Assembly (NCBI GenBank): GCA_022885665.1
Contig: JAGQDJ010000169.1
Coordinates: 1-64,000 of the forward strand
Direction of reading: 5' to 3'
Length of the DNA: 64,000 nt
Origin: Triops longicaudatus
Taxonomy: Eukaryota; Arthropoda; Branchiopoda; Notostraca; Triopsidae
Within the stretch, counting starts at the first letter, position 1, and each line of letters opens with the position of its first letter. The notes beneath the pieces were generated by a model. That model was given only the letters and a program-made list of their open reading frames with translations, made no database searches and was not told where the DNA came from. Shown piece by piece: positions 12,601 to 24,600 of the stretch. A program made the translations under genes and the position numbers.

Positions 12601-15600
12601 ACTCAATTGGATCTCTACTGTATTCACATTCCTTCGTCGGAAGATTTTTTACATCGGCGGGCTAAGGAATGCCAGTCGTTTTGTTTTCTTTCTTTAAGAA
12701 GAATACTTTGTTTATGCAGCACTTACATATGAGACCGCCAGACTTGGAATGGATGAAATGTCAAGAAACGGTAATGGTCGATCGTAAGTTATCCAACGCA
12801 TGGATCTATGGGGACTGTTTGCGGTTTTTCGTATGTACACAAGATACATTTTGAGTCTGTAATTGTTCCCCACACTCCTACTGGACCATGTGTTTGTATT
12901 ATTTTTTATTTTTTTCTGTTGGTCTGTTGCATTTTTGGGAAATGAAGATGCTAACGTATTGCGTAAGAATAGATCGCATATGTAAAAAAAATCCTAGAGG
13001 GCGGCTAATAGTAGCCCATGTATTAATAAGACAGCAATAACAACTGACAGTAGGGTGGCTGTGTTTTCTTTTGAACTTTCTTTACCGAGCTGTTAATTTT
13101 TTTCTTTTCTTTTGTGTAAGATAAGAAAAATTAAAGGGAATATACGTAAGCTTGTATTGGGCGTCAACAAGCGTCGAGGTTGTAGAAAATGGCAAAAAAG
13201 GGAGTGATTTATAGAGTTTCCTCGAGGGACGGCCCTCTTACTCAGCTGCTGCGAATTGCAACTTTTTTAAGGCAGCTATAAATCATTACATATACACCGC
13301 AAACGTGGTACACAGTAAGTTTTTTTTCGTAAGTGTGATGCTGCTAACGAAGAAGGATGAAAAATTTGGGAGGAGACTGGAAAAGTTATCTCACTCCGGC
13401 GGACACTGCATTTGGAAAACACGAAAAAGAAAACAAAAGCACTGCAGAACGAAAGAGACTTAACGAACGACTCTGGCTCGAGAGTTCATTATCTATAGAA
13501 ACACGGTTGTATCATAAAGCTAATCAAGTTTACAAGCTATGACTTAAACCCTGCCCAGTAGCTATACCATTAAGCCCTAGAAGGGAATGGGGACTTACGC
13601 ACAATGGCGTAAGTTCCTTCATATACTGTATTTATGCATGCATACAAGATCAGCAGGCCAAAAAAAAAAAATAAAAATAAAAATAAAAAAAAATGAATAG
13701 CTGGAGAAATATTGCGTATTCACCAGAGTTACGGGGAACTGGTATTCAGAACGTCGTCCCCGTAACTCAATAACAAGCTTGGTTTGTAATTATATATGAA
13801 GCAAGCTTTCTCTATTTTTTATTTATTTCAAGCAGTAAATAGAAACAGAAAGTAAATGCAAGGCGGCAGGACTCAAAAGATGCAAAAGTGATTCGTATGC
13901 TAAATTTTTCGGCGTCCTTGCACTTTCTTTTGGCAAAGGAGAATAGCTAAGACTTTGGGTGGAGCACTACTACGTTACGGGCTTTGAAATGTTCCACAAG
14001 AATTGTACACCTTACAAAGATTGTACTGTGGGATTGCCAAACGCGATTTACACTTTAACAGAGCACATGATGCATCTTTTTCCTTACATCTTTTTTGCAT
14101 AGAAGCTTGTCAGTCGCGCGTGCAAGTCTCTTGTACTCCAAAAGAGAGGCTGTCGAGTTACGGCGGCATAAAGTAGATGGTGGCAGGCCATTGCTTCTTA
14201 TGATAGTTACCATGAACGGTAGAAGAAAGGTCAGCCCAATTAGGAGCCATTTATTGCTGGCAGTTATGGACGAGGTGAAGGGGTTAACAACATCCGACGT
14301 AAGCAACGTAGAGAAGCACAGACAAGATACCACAAGAACGAATTTTCCCACAAAATACTTGGAGGCAGTAAAATGAGGAGAACAGCGGAGATATCGGAAG
14401 AAGAAGAAACGGCTTGATGCGTTTTTCAGCCAGCTGTTGCTACGGGGAAATAAGCTTTTGCCCAGCTAGAAATTTTTAACGTTAATTTCGCGCAGGAAAC
14501 ATGGCCTTGGGACTGTAGAACCCGAGCTTGGGCGGTTAGATGCCGAAGTGGTGCAGAGATTAATTATGGAATTTGATGAGTTTAACAGACCAATACAAGA
14601 GCAGCATCAGTTTTTGAAGACATGTGTAAGACGAGCTTAATGTATGAAACGCTACCGCCATTGATGGAGGTAATAACTCCGGCGCTTGTGCAAAAAAAAT
14701 TCCACTTACAAGACGTCTGAAAATATTAGCGATTAAAGAAAAAGCCCACCTATGGCTTTTAATTTGCTCAAGTGGGTGATACAAAGACCTAGGAGAACTT
14801 GAATATTAAGTTTTGTCAGCAAGGTAATGATGGCGTGTAGATGTGGATCTTACACAATAGGGGAGAGTGGGGCAAATTCGGGCAGGGCTTTGGGGAAATT
14901 GGGACACGGATTGAACTTGTCCCGTCACTAAGAAATGAAAAAAAATGACAACTTTTATTTAAGCTGGTAGATATTTGAACTCCTATTTTGGTCGTTTTTA
15001 TTGTTTTCACTGCTCAGTGATGGCTTGGCGAAGGGTATTAATCAAGAAGCAAGAAACAGAGCTGGCCAACAATCTGTAGCACTGCTCTAAAATGCAATGC
15101 ATTTTTAACACCGTTTCAGGCAAGAACATTTACGCTCATTACGTGAAGAGGCTTGGACAGATATTTTTAGACATCTGGGAAAACAAAAAGGTGACGGGCC
15201 TTGACTGGCTTCGTGAGTTTATGAAGCGCAATACTAGCTTAATTCAAAGTTATCAAGAAGACGCAATTTGATGATTGTATTACTTTACATTTTGTGTGAA
15301 TTTTGCGCAATTCATTAAATCAAAATATTGTTCGCACTAAAAAAGTTTCAAGTAATTTTTCGATTATCTTAACGTGAAGACGAGTAAATCGTTACTAAAG
15401 GATTTTTTTAGTGGACAATGGCTGCCAAAAATGTACTGATTCTTTTCGATCTTCTGATTGTGCTTTTCATCTTACGTACCCAGATGAACGTACGAATAAA
15501 AATTTTACTGTTCTTGAGATCCGCCGCTAAAATTCTTCAGATAAAATAACATATCTCCCTTTCCACAACTCGAAAGCGAAAAATGCAAAAGTATGTGCAT

Positions 15601-18600
15601 ATGAGCTGACTTCTTAAAATACACGACAGATTCTTGCTACATTACACGCAGAGGCCTACACATAAAATAAAAAAAGTTAAAAAAGTCCCAATCTGCCCCA
15701 CTCCGACAATTGCGTTGTTTTCTCAGCCCTTTTCCTTTTTGAGTTGCTCTGCTTTTTAGTTGCAGATTTTTTTAGCAGTTTTTTTTTGGGGGGGGGAGGG
15801 GGGGGGAGTGGGGAGGGTATCATGATATCGCATGGGGAAGCATGGCGAAGCATACTAGAGACAGGCTTGCAATGCCTGCATTGGTCGGGTGACCTTGCAC
15901 GTTTTTTACAATTAACTTCTTAGCGTTTTGTTTAAATTCAGTTTTTTTTTTTGTTTGCCTTTCAAAGAATGTCAAATGTTATTCAGATCACGGAAATGTA
16001 CATTTCAGATAAAAATTTACATTTCCGTAATTTTACATTTCACTGCTTTTAAAGTTAAATACAAAAATTTCAACTTTGTGAAGTTGCTAGTCTTTGTTGA
16101 GCTTGGGGTAGATTGTCCCATGTCTTATAACTTCTATGAATTCGCTAGCTTCTTAATTAAAATAAAAAAAAACGCTAGACTGTAGGGCTGAGCACAAGCT
16201 CATATGCAACATTTTATGTTAGTTTCATCCCAATATTTCATAAAAAAGCAAAGGTACAAAAGAGGCAAATGAGTTAGAACGCTTCTGTAGTCTTCCTCAT
16301 GTTCAGTACAGACTTTTTCTCCGCTCATTAACTTATTTAAAATTGATAGTGTTCATGGCAGAATTTAGCATTTCATCTTTTGTCCTCCTTTCCGGGGTCT
16401 TTTCACCCGAAACTGGTTCGTATTCGTACGGACATGGTCAAGGTCGCATAATTCAAACCTTTGACTTGTAATGGCGAGTTGCGAAAGCCTTGCATGTTTA
16501 TAAAGCAAATATTATACAGTGTAAAGTATCCAAGGTCGAGTGCATCTAGGTATTCAAAATCTTTGTTCCGCTGCCCGTCATTGGCTGTGCACCTTAGAAA
16601 ATTGTAGTCTTTTGTAAAATCGCTCCAACATCAACGTGCTTTTAGGCACTGAAACACATTCTCCCACTTTTGCACATACTTGGGTTGGCGATGCATTCTT
16701 TTGTTGTCTTAATGTTGCACTGCTTTTAGGCGGTACCACGCACCTTTCTGGACATGTCGCCGGATGTGCTTTGCAATGTTAAATACAGAATTATAAATTT
16801 GGTTAAAAAAGTTTTAGCACATCCGAGTCAACTCGTGGCTTCTTATAGAGCTTAAAGGTAACACTTACATGTGCTATTATTTATCTAATGATAGCTTATT
16901 AGCGTCAAGGTAACCACGAGGTATGTCCGATGTTATCGGTGTCCCAAAACCTCTATAGTGCACAAATTTTCACCAAAAAGTCAGTACAAAGTAGATAGGT
17001 ATTTCGCGTTTAAGAAAATATAGGAGTCTTAGGAAAGGCTATTCAACAGATTGTCGTGACCTACAACGTTTTTCAGTTGTAGTTTACGTCACCACTGCGC
17101 AACACTATAGCCTTTTTGACCACCTTTTGAATTTTCTTAAAAGCCATCTGTTCCGGTTTTTGCTTCGTGCAACGACATACAAAACTCAATTTTGTCACTT
17201 TTTTCGCGAAACTCCACGACTCCAACATTTTAACAATACGGCAGTGCCACAAAAGCGTCGTGTCAAAGGCACGGTGGGATGCGTGCTATTCAAGCTCTCA
17301 GCATTTAATATACACCGTGTATGTAGTGCCCTAATGGCGCTCTATTCTTGCCAAAAATGAATTTGTATGTTAACTGTTAGGTGGTTTTCATTATTGCAAA
17401 GCTTTGTCACCATAGCAAGGTTTTTCGACATTTTATGGGGCAGCAAAATCTTTTGACTCTTGCCAGGTAGGTGAGTGACCCATTCTCTGCCTCACGTCAG
17501 CCCTAAGTTTCCTCTTCTCATATAAAGGAAGATTTTCGCACAAATATTCTTCCTTCGTTACCTCAGAAATAGTCATCCATCACACTACAATGCGCAATTC
17601 CTTCATTGAAGAACAGTTTACGTCGCAGATAAAGGTGATCGAAGCTCTCGACATCGAAGGATTACCTCCTGCAGCGCGTGTAATGCCAGCCGCCGCTAGG
17701 TTGCGCTAAGGTCATATTGATGGAAACGGGGATAAGAATTTTAAGCGTCTCTCAAGTTATCAAGTCTTATCCATTAGAACAAGTGTCACCCGTCTATCCA
17801 AAGTGCCAGAAAGATTATCTGCACCTCCCTCAACGGGCCTGGTGACAACATCTCAGCTGCAAACACGAAAGCTTTTAACTTACCTGGTTTGAAGCCTAAC
17901 CTCACCTTGACATTGGGCGATCGAAGTAGAGACGTCAGAAGCTTTGACTCTGAGCCAAAACTTCGTCCTACAAAACTTTGTTAGATACTAGTTATGTTAG
18001 TACTTCCCGAGCCAAAGCTACACTACAGCAATTATATTATCTTCTCTCGAAATCTAACAAGCATCTCTGTTAGCTCACGTATGAAAGCTGTCTGGTTAGT
18101 GTTGCAGTCATCAGTACGGCGTCTACTGCTAAGGTGGAGTTGATTTTTTTCGCATAGCATGGTCACTCCTTAAGCGTTACACCTAGTCTTGTACTTCTGC
18201 TGGGATATTGTTATGTCTGTTGCAGCTTAGGAGCAATGAGCGAACAAAAAAGCTAAAGAGTTGGAAAGGCAAGGAATACTTGAAGCTCCCCAGGTGGTAA
18301 AGGCTCATTTGTGCATGCAGGTAAAAATTAGGTAGTACGTCTTCTGGTCATAAAGCGAGCATTTCGAAGGGAACCCGAACTTGACGTCGGGTTCGTTGTA
18401 ATGCACAAGAAAAGGTATTATATGTTCGAAGAAGGTGAATGGTGACATGTGAGACCATCCATCCATCATTCCTTAGCCCAAGTCCCATGACCTTTTTTTG
18501 CTGAACTCGTCGGTGAGACTTTTACGGTTTATAACTTAACTTGTAGCGTAGGAACTCTTGTGGAGAAAAGTGTCGACGACCTGATGGTGAGAGCTCTCTT

Positions 18601-21600
18601 AGTTTGTGTTAAAGAGTTGTGTTCTTTTAGGACTACAATAAGGTTTGAAAATGGCCCCGAATGCTAATTTCCTTTCGTTGGGTCATTTAAATAGTGCAAT
18701 GATGGAGCATTTGCGAACGCCAGAACGGCTAACGTGTTGGTCTGATGTCCATTTTATGCACCGTAACTATCGGGAAGGCAGCATTACATGGCCGTGAGCA
18801 TTTTAGCATCCAAACTGGTTACACTTTTGCATATCAAGTTGTTTCCAAAGCCATTCGATGCTGTCTTATAATAACACTGCAGTGAAAAAGAACTCTTTTT
18901 TTGTCCATTTTGTTGTACCTGATGTTATTTTATTTCATTTTTATTCCGCATGGAAACACTGTAAAAGAGCAGAGAGAGATTACAAAGGAAAGAAATGCGT
19001 TTCGTGCTCATCCAGTTCGAAGACCTGATGGAATCTCGTATAGGTTACCACCGCATCATCTCGTTCTGAACACTTCCGTGAATCAGCACAATTGTGAAGA
19101 GAAATCGTGTTTTGAACGCGAATTGAGAACAGTGACGCTGTATCGGTATCACCAGTGTGCAATTAGGAACCTCGCTTCATGAAGACATAAAGGAAGGACT
19201 CATCCGACATTTACCTGTGTCAGCAGAAGAGAATGTTTGAACTCAGTTTCACCAATTTCAAGTACTCCTATGAAGTCCTTGGTCGTAGTTTAGAGTACCA
19301 CGGAAAAGCGGCAGTGCAAAATTGTGAGAGAATCGAGAGAAAAGTCGGCCAACTCCAAACGAGAGTAATTGATAAGAAAAGAAAAGGTGAAGGTAACATT
19401 TCGCAAGATATGTTTTGTTGCTTTCTTCATGTTTGTCGTGGTGATGTCTTAAATATCCTGTGGGACGATCTTGTTCTACAACTAAAATGAATAAAATACA
19501 ACGAGAAAACGCTGATCGAGTCTTTTTGGTGAAGGTACAAAGTTTTGCCAAAGAACTGAGGAAGAATTTAGGGTGTGTCTCGGTACCTTGGCTTGGATTG
19601 TTTCTTGGGTGTTGCAAAATGACAAGGCAGAGAGCAACTGCTTAGTTTACGCCGCTATGTCTGTGGGGAAACTGCAGACGAAAATTTTCCTCTAATTGGC
19701 CTATTATGGATGAGGTCAAAAAAGCGTGACAGTGCTCTAGCTGTTGTATTCATCCGAGTCCGCTTCACACTTTGTATAAACTTTTTTCGAGTATTAGCAC
19801 TCCGGGGCTTAGATCAGTGAGATCTCCTGCAGGGGAGGGGGAGGAGGGTTATATCTCTGTTGACGACAATGAAGCATTTTGCCAAAAGAGCAAAGGTAAC
19901 TACACGACAAGTCCTTTTAGAAAATAGGTTTCAGTCATAAAGTTGTAAAACTGCACCGCAAAGGGAGGAGCTATATGCAAATGGATTGATTTTTGAGCAC
20001 CTCCGAGCGAGATGAAAAGTCATGATACGCGAGGTGACGAACCAGAGGGATTTGGGGAGAAGAAAGTAGGTACGATTTCGCAGTCGAGTGCCGAAGACAA
20101 GTTAAGCCCTCCTGACTTGTGAAAACCACTCCTTAATATCTTGACTTGTTTACTAAGCCACGACGTTCTCTATACCATCCTGCGCAATAACACGCCAAGG
20201 TGGTGCTGTACCTTTGGCCAGTTTACCTTCAAAGCGTGTTGAATACGGTGGGCTCGCCGTGCATTTGGTTATATTGCTGTGATAGTTAAGCCGAACATAT
20301 TTTGCAACAACGAGCTTTTTGCACTCTTTCTTTTTCAAAACTAAGTGAAACGAGCTTGTTTAAGTATTCGAGTTTGGCGTGCTAGAAATTACTGCTTCAC
20401 TAAGTTGCCAATTTGTTACGTTTGCTTTTTGTGGGTTTACCGGTTCCAGATGTCACGGGAGAATCGGATCTTGGTGAGTGAAAAGTTGTTTTGGTCACAC
20501 TTGTCAGGATTCTGTGCTTGTTACAAGGCGTGTGTTTTTGTGAGGGCGGATTAAGAAATCCACCTCGTCGATGTGAAAACTAGTCATAAACCCTAATTCA
20601 GTTTTAAACCACGATTTTTTAACGGTAGATCCGTAATTCGTGATTCATCGTCGAGTTATGGGAGGCCTTTTTATCATTTTTGCTGCCAGACCTTTGGTAC
20701 ACAAAAGCCTGAAGATAAAAGCGTGGTTTATCGGTGTTCATTCCCGAAATACCGCTTTGTTCTTAGTAACCAATGCGTATAAGATAAAATTGTGTTTGCT
20801 TGTTGCATTGCGAATCACGACGGGGCATTTTTTCGTCATTCCATCCCGGTGAACGAGCTAGTTTATTCCGCAGAACAGTGGAAAAGCTGTTTGGCCTGGT
20901 AAATTTAATTAAGACGTCGGTTTATGGAAACGAATTGACCCATATCTAGCGATTGTGTCCCATAGTTCCTCAAGTTGAGGTGCATGAAAAAGCAAAAAAA
21001 AAAAAAAAAACTTGGAAATTCAAAGGAACCAGGTAGCGGTGGGCATTATTGGGGCCAAATATTTTTTTTTTTTTCAGGGGATCCAAAAAGACGTTAATAG
21101 TTAGTGCGTGACGTGATGGGTCTTTACTTTAAAGGTTACCTACCCAAGGGAGGTTTGCCAAGTTTGCCAGGTTTTGGCCAAGTTCCTGTCCACACAAATC
21201 GTTCCTGAATAGTGATCAAGAGCCTCACCAGGATGATAATTTCTTGCCCATTCACGTCTCGTGTTTACATAAATACTTTTGATTGAAACTAATGAGTAGA
21301 CACCATCATGGGAAAGGCGACCAAATACAGTACTGAAGGAGAGATTATTTTCGGGCCGAAAAGTGAACCGTTACCTTCAGTCAAGGCCAGAAAAGCGGAA
21401 CTTTGGGGCTTTAAGGTGTCGCGTATCATTTATGCTTCAGTATACAAGATTACAGGCATGGTGTTGTTTGTTGTGTGAACATGTTAAAATAGTCAACAAG
21501 CTGAAGCTGCTTGGCGAATTTGGCTGATTGGCCCTTAGGTCCTAGCTGTCTTTGATTTGTTCCTCAAATCTTTCAAGTACAGGAACAACAGTAAAACAGT

Positions 21601-24600
21601 AATAAGATAATAATCGAAGTATCGATAATTTAACTTTTCTAGCAAATAAAACGTATAGTAAAATATTAAAAATAAATAATGCCAAGGAGTGGGAAAATAG
21701 CACCATTTCTCATAAGTAAAAAGTGGTGGCATGTTAGTAAGGTATTTTAATTAGCTGACTATTTTTTCCTTGGCGTTTTTACAGGTGGGACACGGGCCGC
21801 AAGTTTAAGTAATCTCTCAAAGCGAGCAGCCAAGCGCAGCGTAAGCGTCCCGGAAATTGTTGCTAAATCCGGCGCGGAAGTGGTCGACCTCTGCGATCCA
21901 ACACTGGATGGATCAGTCCATGCGCCAACGTCATCAGCTTTGTTAGCAGGTAAAAAGTTAATAATGGCTCTATTGTTGTCCACGACACCAGTGAGAAAGA
22001 AGGGGGGAATATTGAAAGATGCAAAGATACCGAGACCGACAAATTCCCTAACTTGTCGTTCGGGCTGTTGCATTCAACCTTCCATCATGCGTTCATTCGT
22101 CGTGATAACGAAGGAACCTTCTTTAAGTTTTATTTCTTTCACTTTTTACCACAGATTCCTACGGGGTCACCGTAGTGGCCAGTGGAAAATTATATTGCAG
22201 CGCGAACTTGAGTAGTCTTCGGATGTTGCACCAATGCACTAGCCTATTACTCCTCAGAATAAAACAACATGAAAACTTCGAGCTAACAGAAAAATAATAT
22301 TTTGCATGCGCCTAAGACTGCGCATAATAACGAAGTTCTGCATAGCTCTGCAAACTACTCGCTAACTGTGTCAGTATAAATTGCTGGTGACAACAAGTTT
22401 TCTGTTGCGGCAAATCCTTGGTAGTGGTTATGCGGACCAAGCCTGTTGAGTGTCGTTCATATACAAGACCGTTGTTCGGCAGGGAACTCAGCTAATGGAA
22501 TTGGAATATTTGGTTTGTTACCCAAGTATACCGCCGTGGAGTGTTAAATAGGGACTGTATTTTTACTCTTTCTATTGTTAAGAAAACGACAGCAGCAGCA
22601 GCAACAACAAAAAGGAAACATGAAAGTGTAAAGCTCGGGAGGAATGATAGCCTATTATTTCGTTGCGCTACCAAAGTAGCGCTACTTAACTCGAGATTAT
22701 GCTCGCGTAGAAGGAATGCAGCCGTGGTGGAATGTTGGTTCAACGCGGTAGGAAGTGGCTGTAAACTTTTTGTTATTCACAACAACGCCGAGAGTCAAAA
22801 GCGAAAGTCAGAAAGTGCGTTGTAGGGGGAAATCGACTTTAGAAAAAAGGGAGGAAAAAGTTGTTGCCTCACAGGAAATTAGAGATTGTGGGTGTAAAGT
22901 AGAACCTATAGTTATGTCTGCGTTCTGGTTCAAATCTCGTCTATGTTTCATTAATGCAAGTACAGGCCTACAGCCGTCTATATACAAAGGTGTTAACATA
23001 CCTTAGGGGAACATTAGGTCAATGCAAAAAGGAGAAATGGAAGCTGGGGAACCCGAAGGGGAGATAAACGCACTGAACCTAATGGAAGCTGAAGTAAAAG
23101 AGAGGGGAAGAAAGTATTCGAAATGTGTTTTAGTGTCTACGTCACATGTATTCAAACATTCATACAGGTGGTGGTGTCACAGAAAAAGGTTCTAAGTTTT
23201 TTGCGCAGAGCTAGCTGATAGGCTTGTTGTGCAAGCTTGTGTGCGAAAGAACGTCGTCATCTTTGCTCCACGTCTTTGCACTTTTCTTGTTCGGAGTATC
23301 ATTGTGTCACTCAAGTGGAATGAAAGCGTGAGCACTCAGCATGCTGCTTTCGGCTCAATTAGTTTTGGATATCATTAGAGGCCAAGGTTGGAATTCCAAC
23401 TCGGTTGTTCGTTTACCAAAAAAAAAATCTTAATGAAAGAACAACAAAGTAACCGTCAATTAACCAATCCGCTTTTTCGTTGTTGCTGTAGGTGCATCAA
23501 GTATGGATGTATCGTCTTCGCTCCGTAACCCATCCTTACACGGCTCTTTGCATTCTCGTCTGCCTCCTGACGGTCATGAATTCCCCATGGCTTATGACGA
23601 ACCGCATTCTCCCTTGAGCAAGACAAAAAATCGTCAGGACAAAGCTCCCGTGCCACGCCTGCGATCGACAACGATGCCTTCGCCCAGAAAGACGAACAAT
23701 GAGAGCAACGGCGACAACTCGAAAGGAACCGCCAAACATCTCTGGAGGAGAGACGAACGTAGTGAAAAGAGCGTGCGGGACAAGATTGCCTTATTTACCA
23801 GCGATGACCAGAGTCCCAAGCTGGTGACCACCATTGTCAAAACTGCCGTCTCCGGCAAACCTTCAACCGGTGTAGCAGCAAATACCACCAGCCACGAAGA
23901 GACATGTAGATCAGTGTCTACATTGCCGCGGAACCGCGGAATCCGCGAATCGGGCTCCGCACCTGGAGAAGAAGAATGCTGGAGCAATAAAAACTTGTCC
24001 TACTCGGTAGACAATCTTGCTGTGTCATGTAGCACCAAAAGCAATTCCTCACATTCCAAGAAGTCCAGCTTGGAACAACGACCACACCCCAATCCCAAGC
24101 CGGCTGCTACCACCACAATGGCCACTAGCCATAATAATAGCGCCAGTTCGTTGTATTCTCCTCATGCGACACTAATGGAGCGATCCCGGAGTTTGATGGA
24201 CGTCAGCAAGCGCCGAAGTGTAGGTGGCACTACGATCCCAGTGCCCAAAACGAGCCTACAGCATCATCATAATGTAAATAATGTTAATTTAATACCCCGT
24301 AAAGTGAGCTTGTCGGCCTTGATGGAGCAGAGGCGGCAAAGCATGTCAAAATTACGGGGTTTAGTCATTCCTGATATCGGAGAACCAGAAAACACGCTCG
24401 CTGCTGCTAGCAGCGGCATGATTAGTCCTAACAAGCCTATACAGTTACCTGAGATCATCAGCAAAGACTCCGTCCTGGCCCAGAGCAAGATCCCCGTGCC
24501 GCGTGAATTGAGACATGCTCAGTCCACACCCGGACTCTATGACGTCACAGATTCCAGCGCCCCACGCCATAAACCCCCCGGATCCAATCATAATACCGTA

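Larger units (their letters stand above)
6607..21784 (+). other. 15-kb intron of the PDZ gene
   Basis: Bounded by gtaagt and tttacag. It contains the pogo-like element, two hairpins (about 12.0 and 13.7 kb) and G runs. Apparent frames such as 7296-7685 (-) and 13357-13542 (+) show no domain. No nested gene is supported, though a small non-coding RNA gene or unrecognised alternative exon cannot be excluded. Confidence 0.6.

Noticed and set aside
15415..15530. VDNG-containing frame in the second half of the pogo-like element, a possible DDE remnant
   Set aside because: Only a few residues resemble the catalytic motif; too weak to call.
17590..17709. 39-codon frame MRNSFIEEQF... with a coding look
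   Set aside because: No splice context or recognisable family; short enough to be chance.
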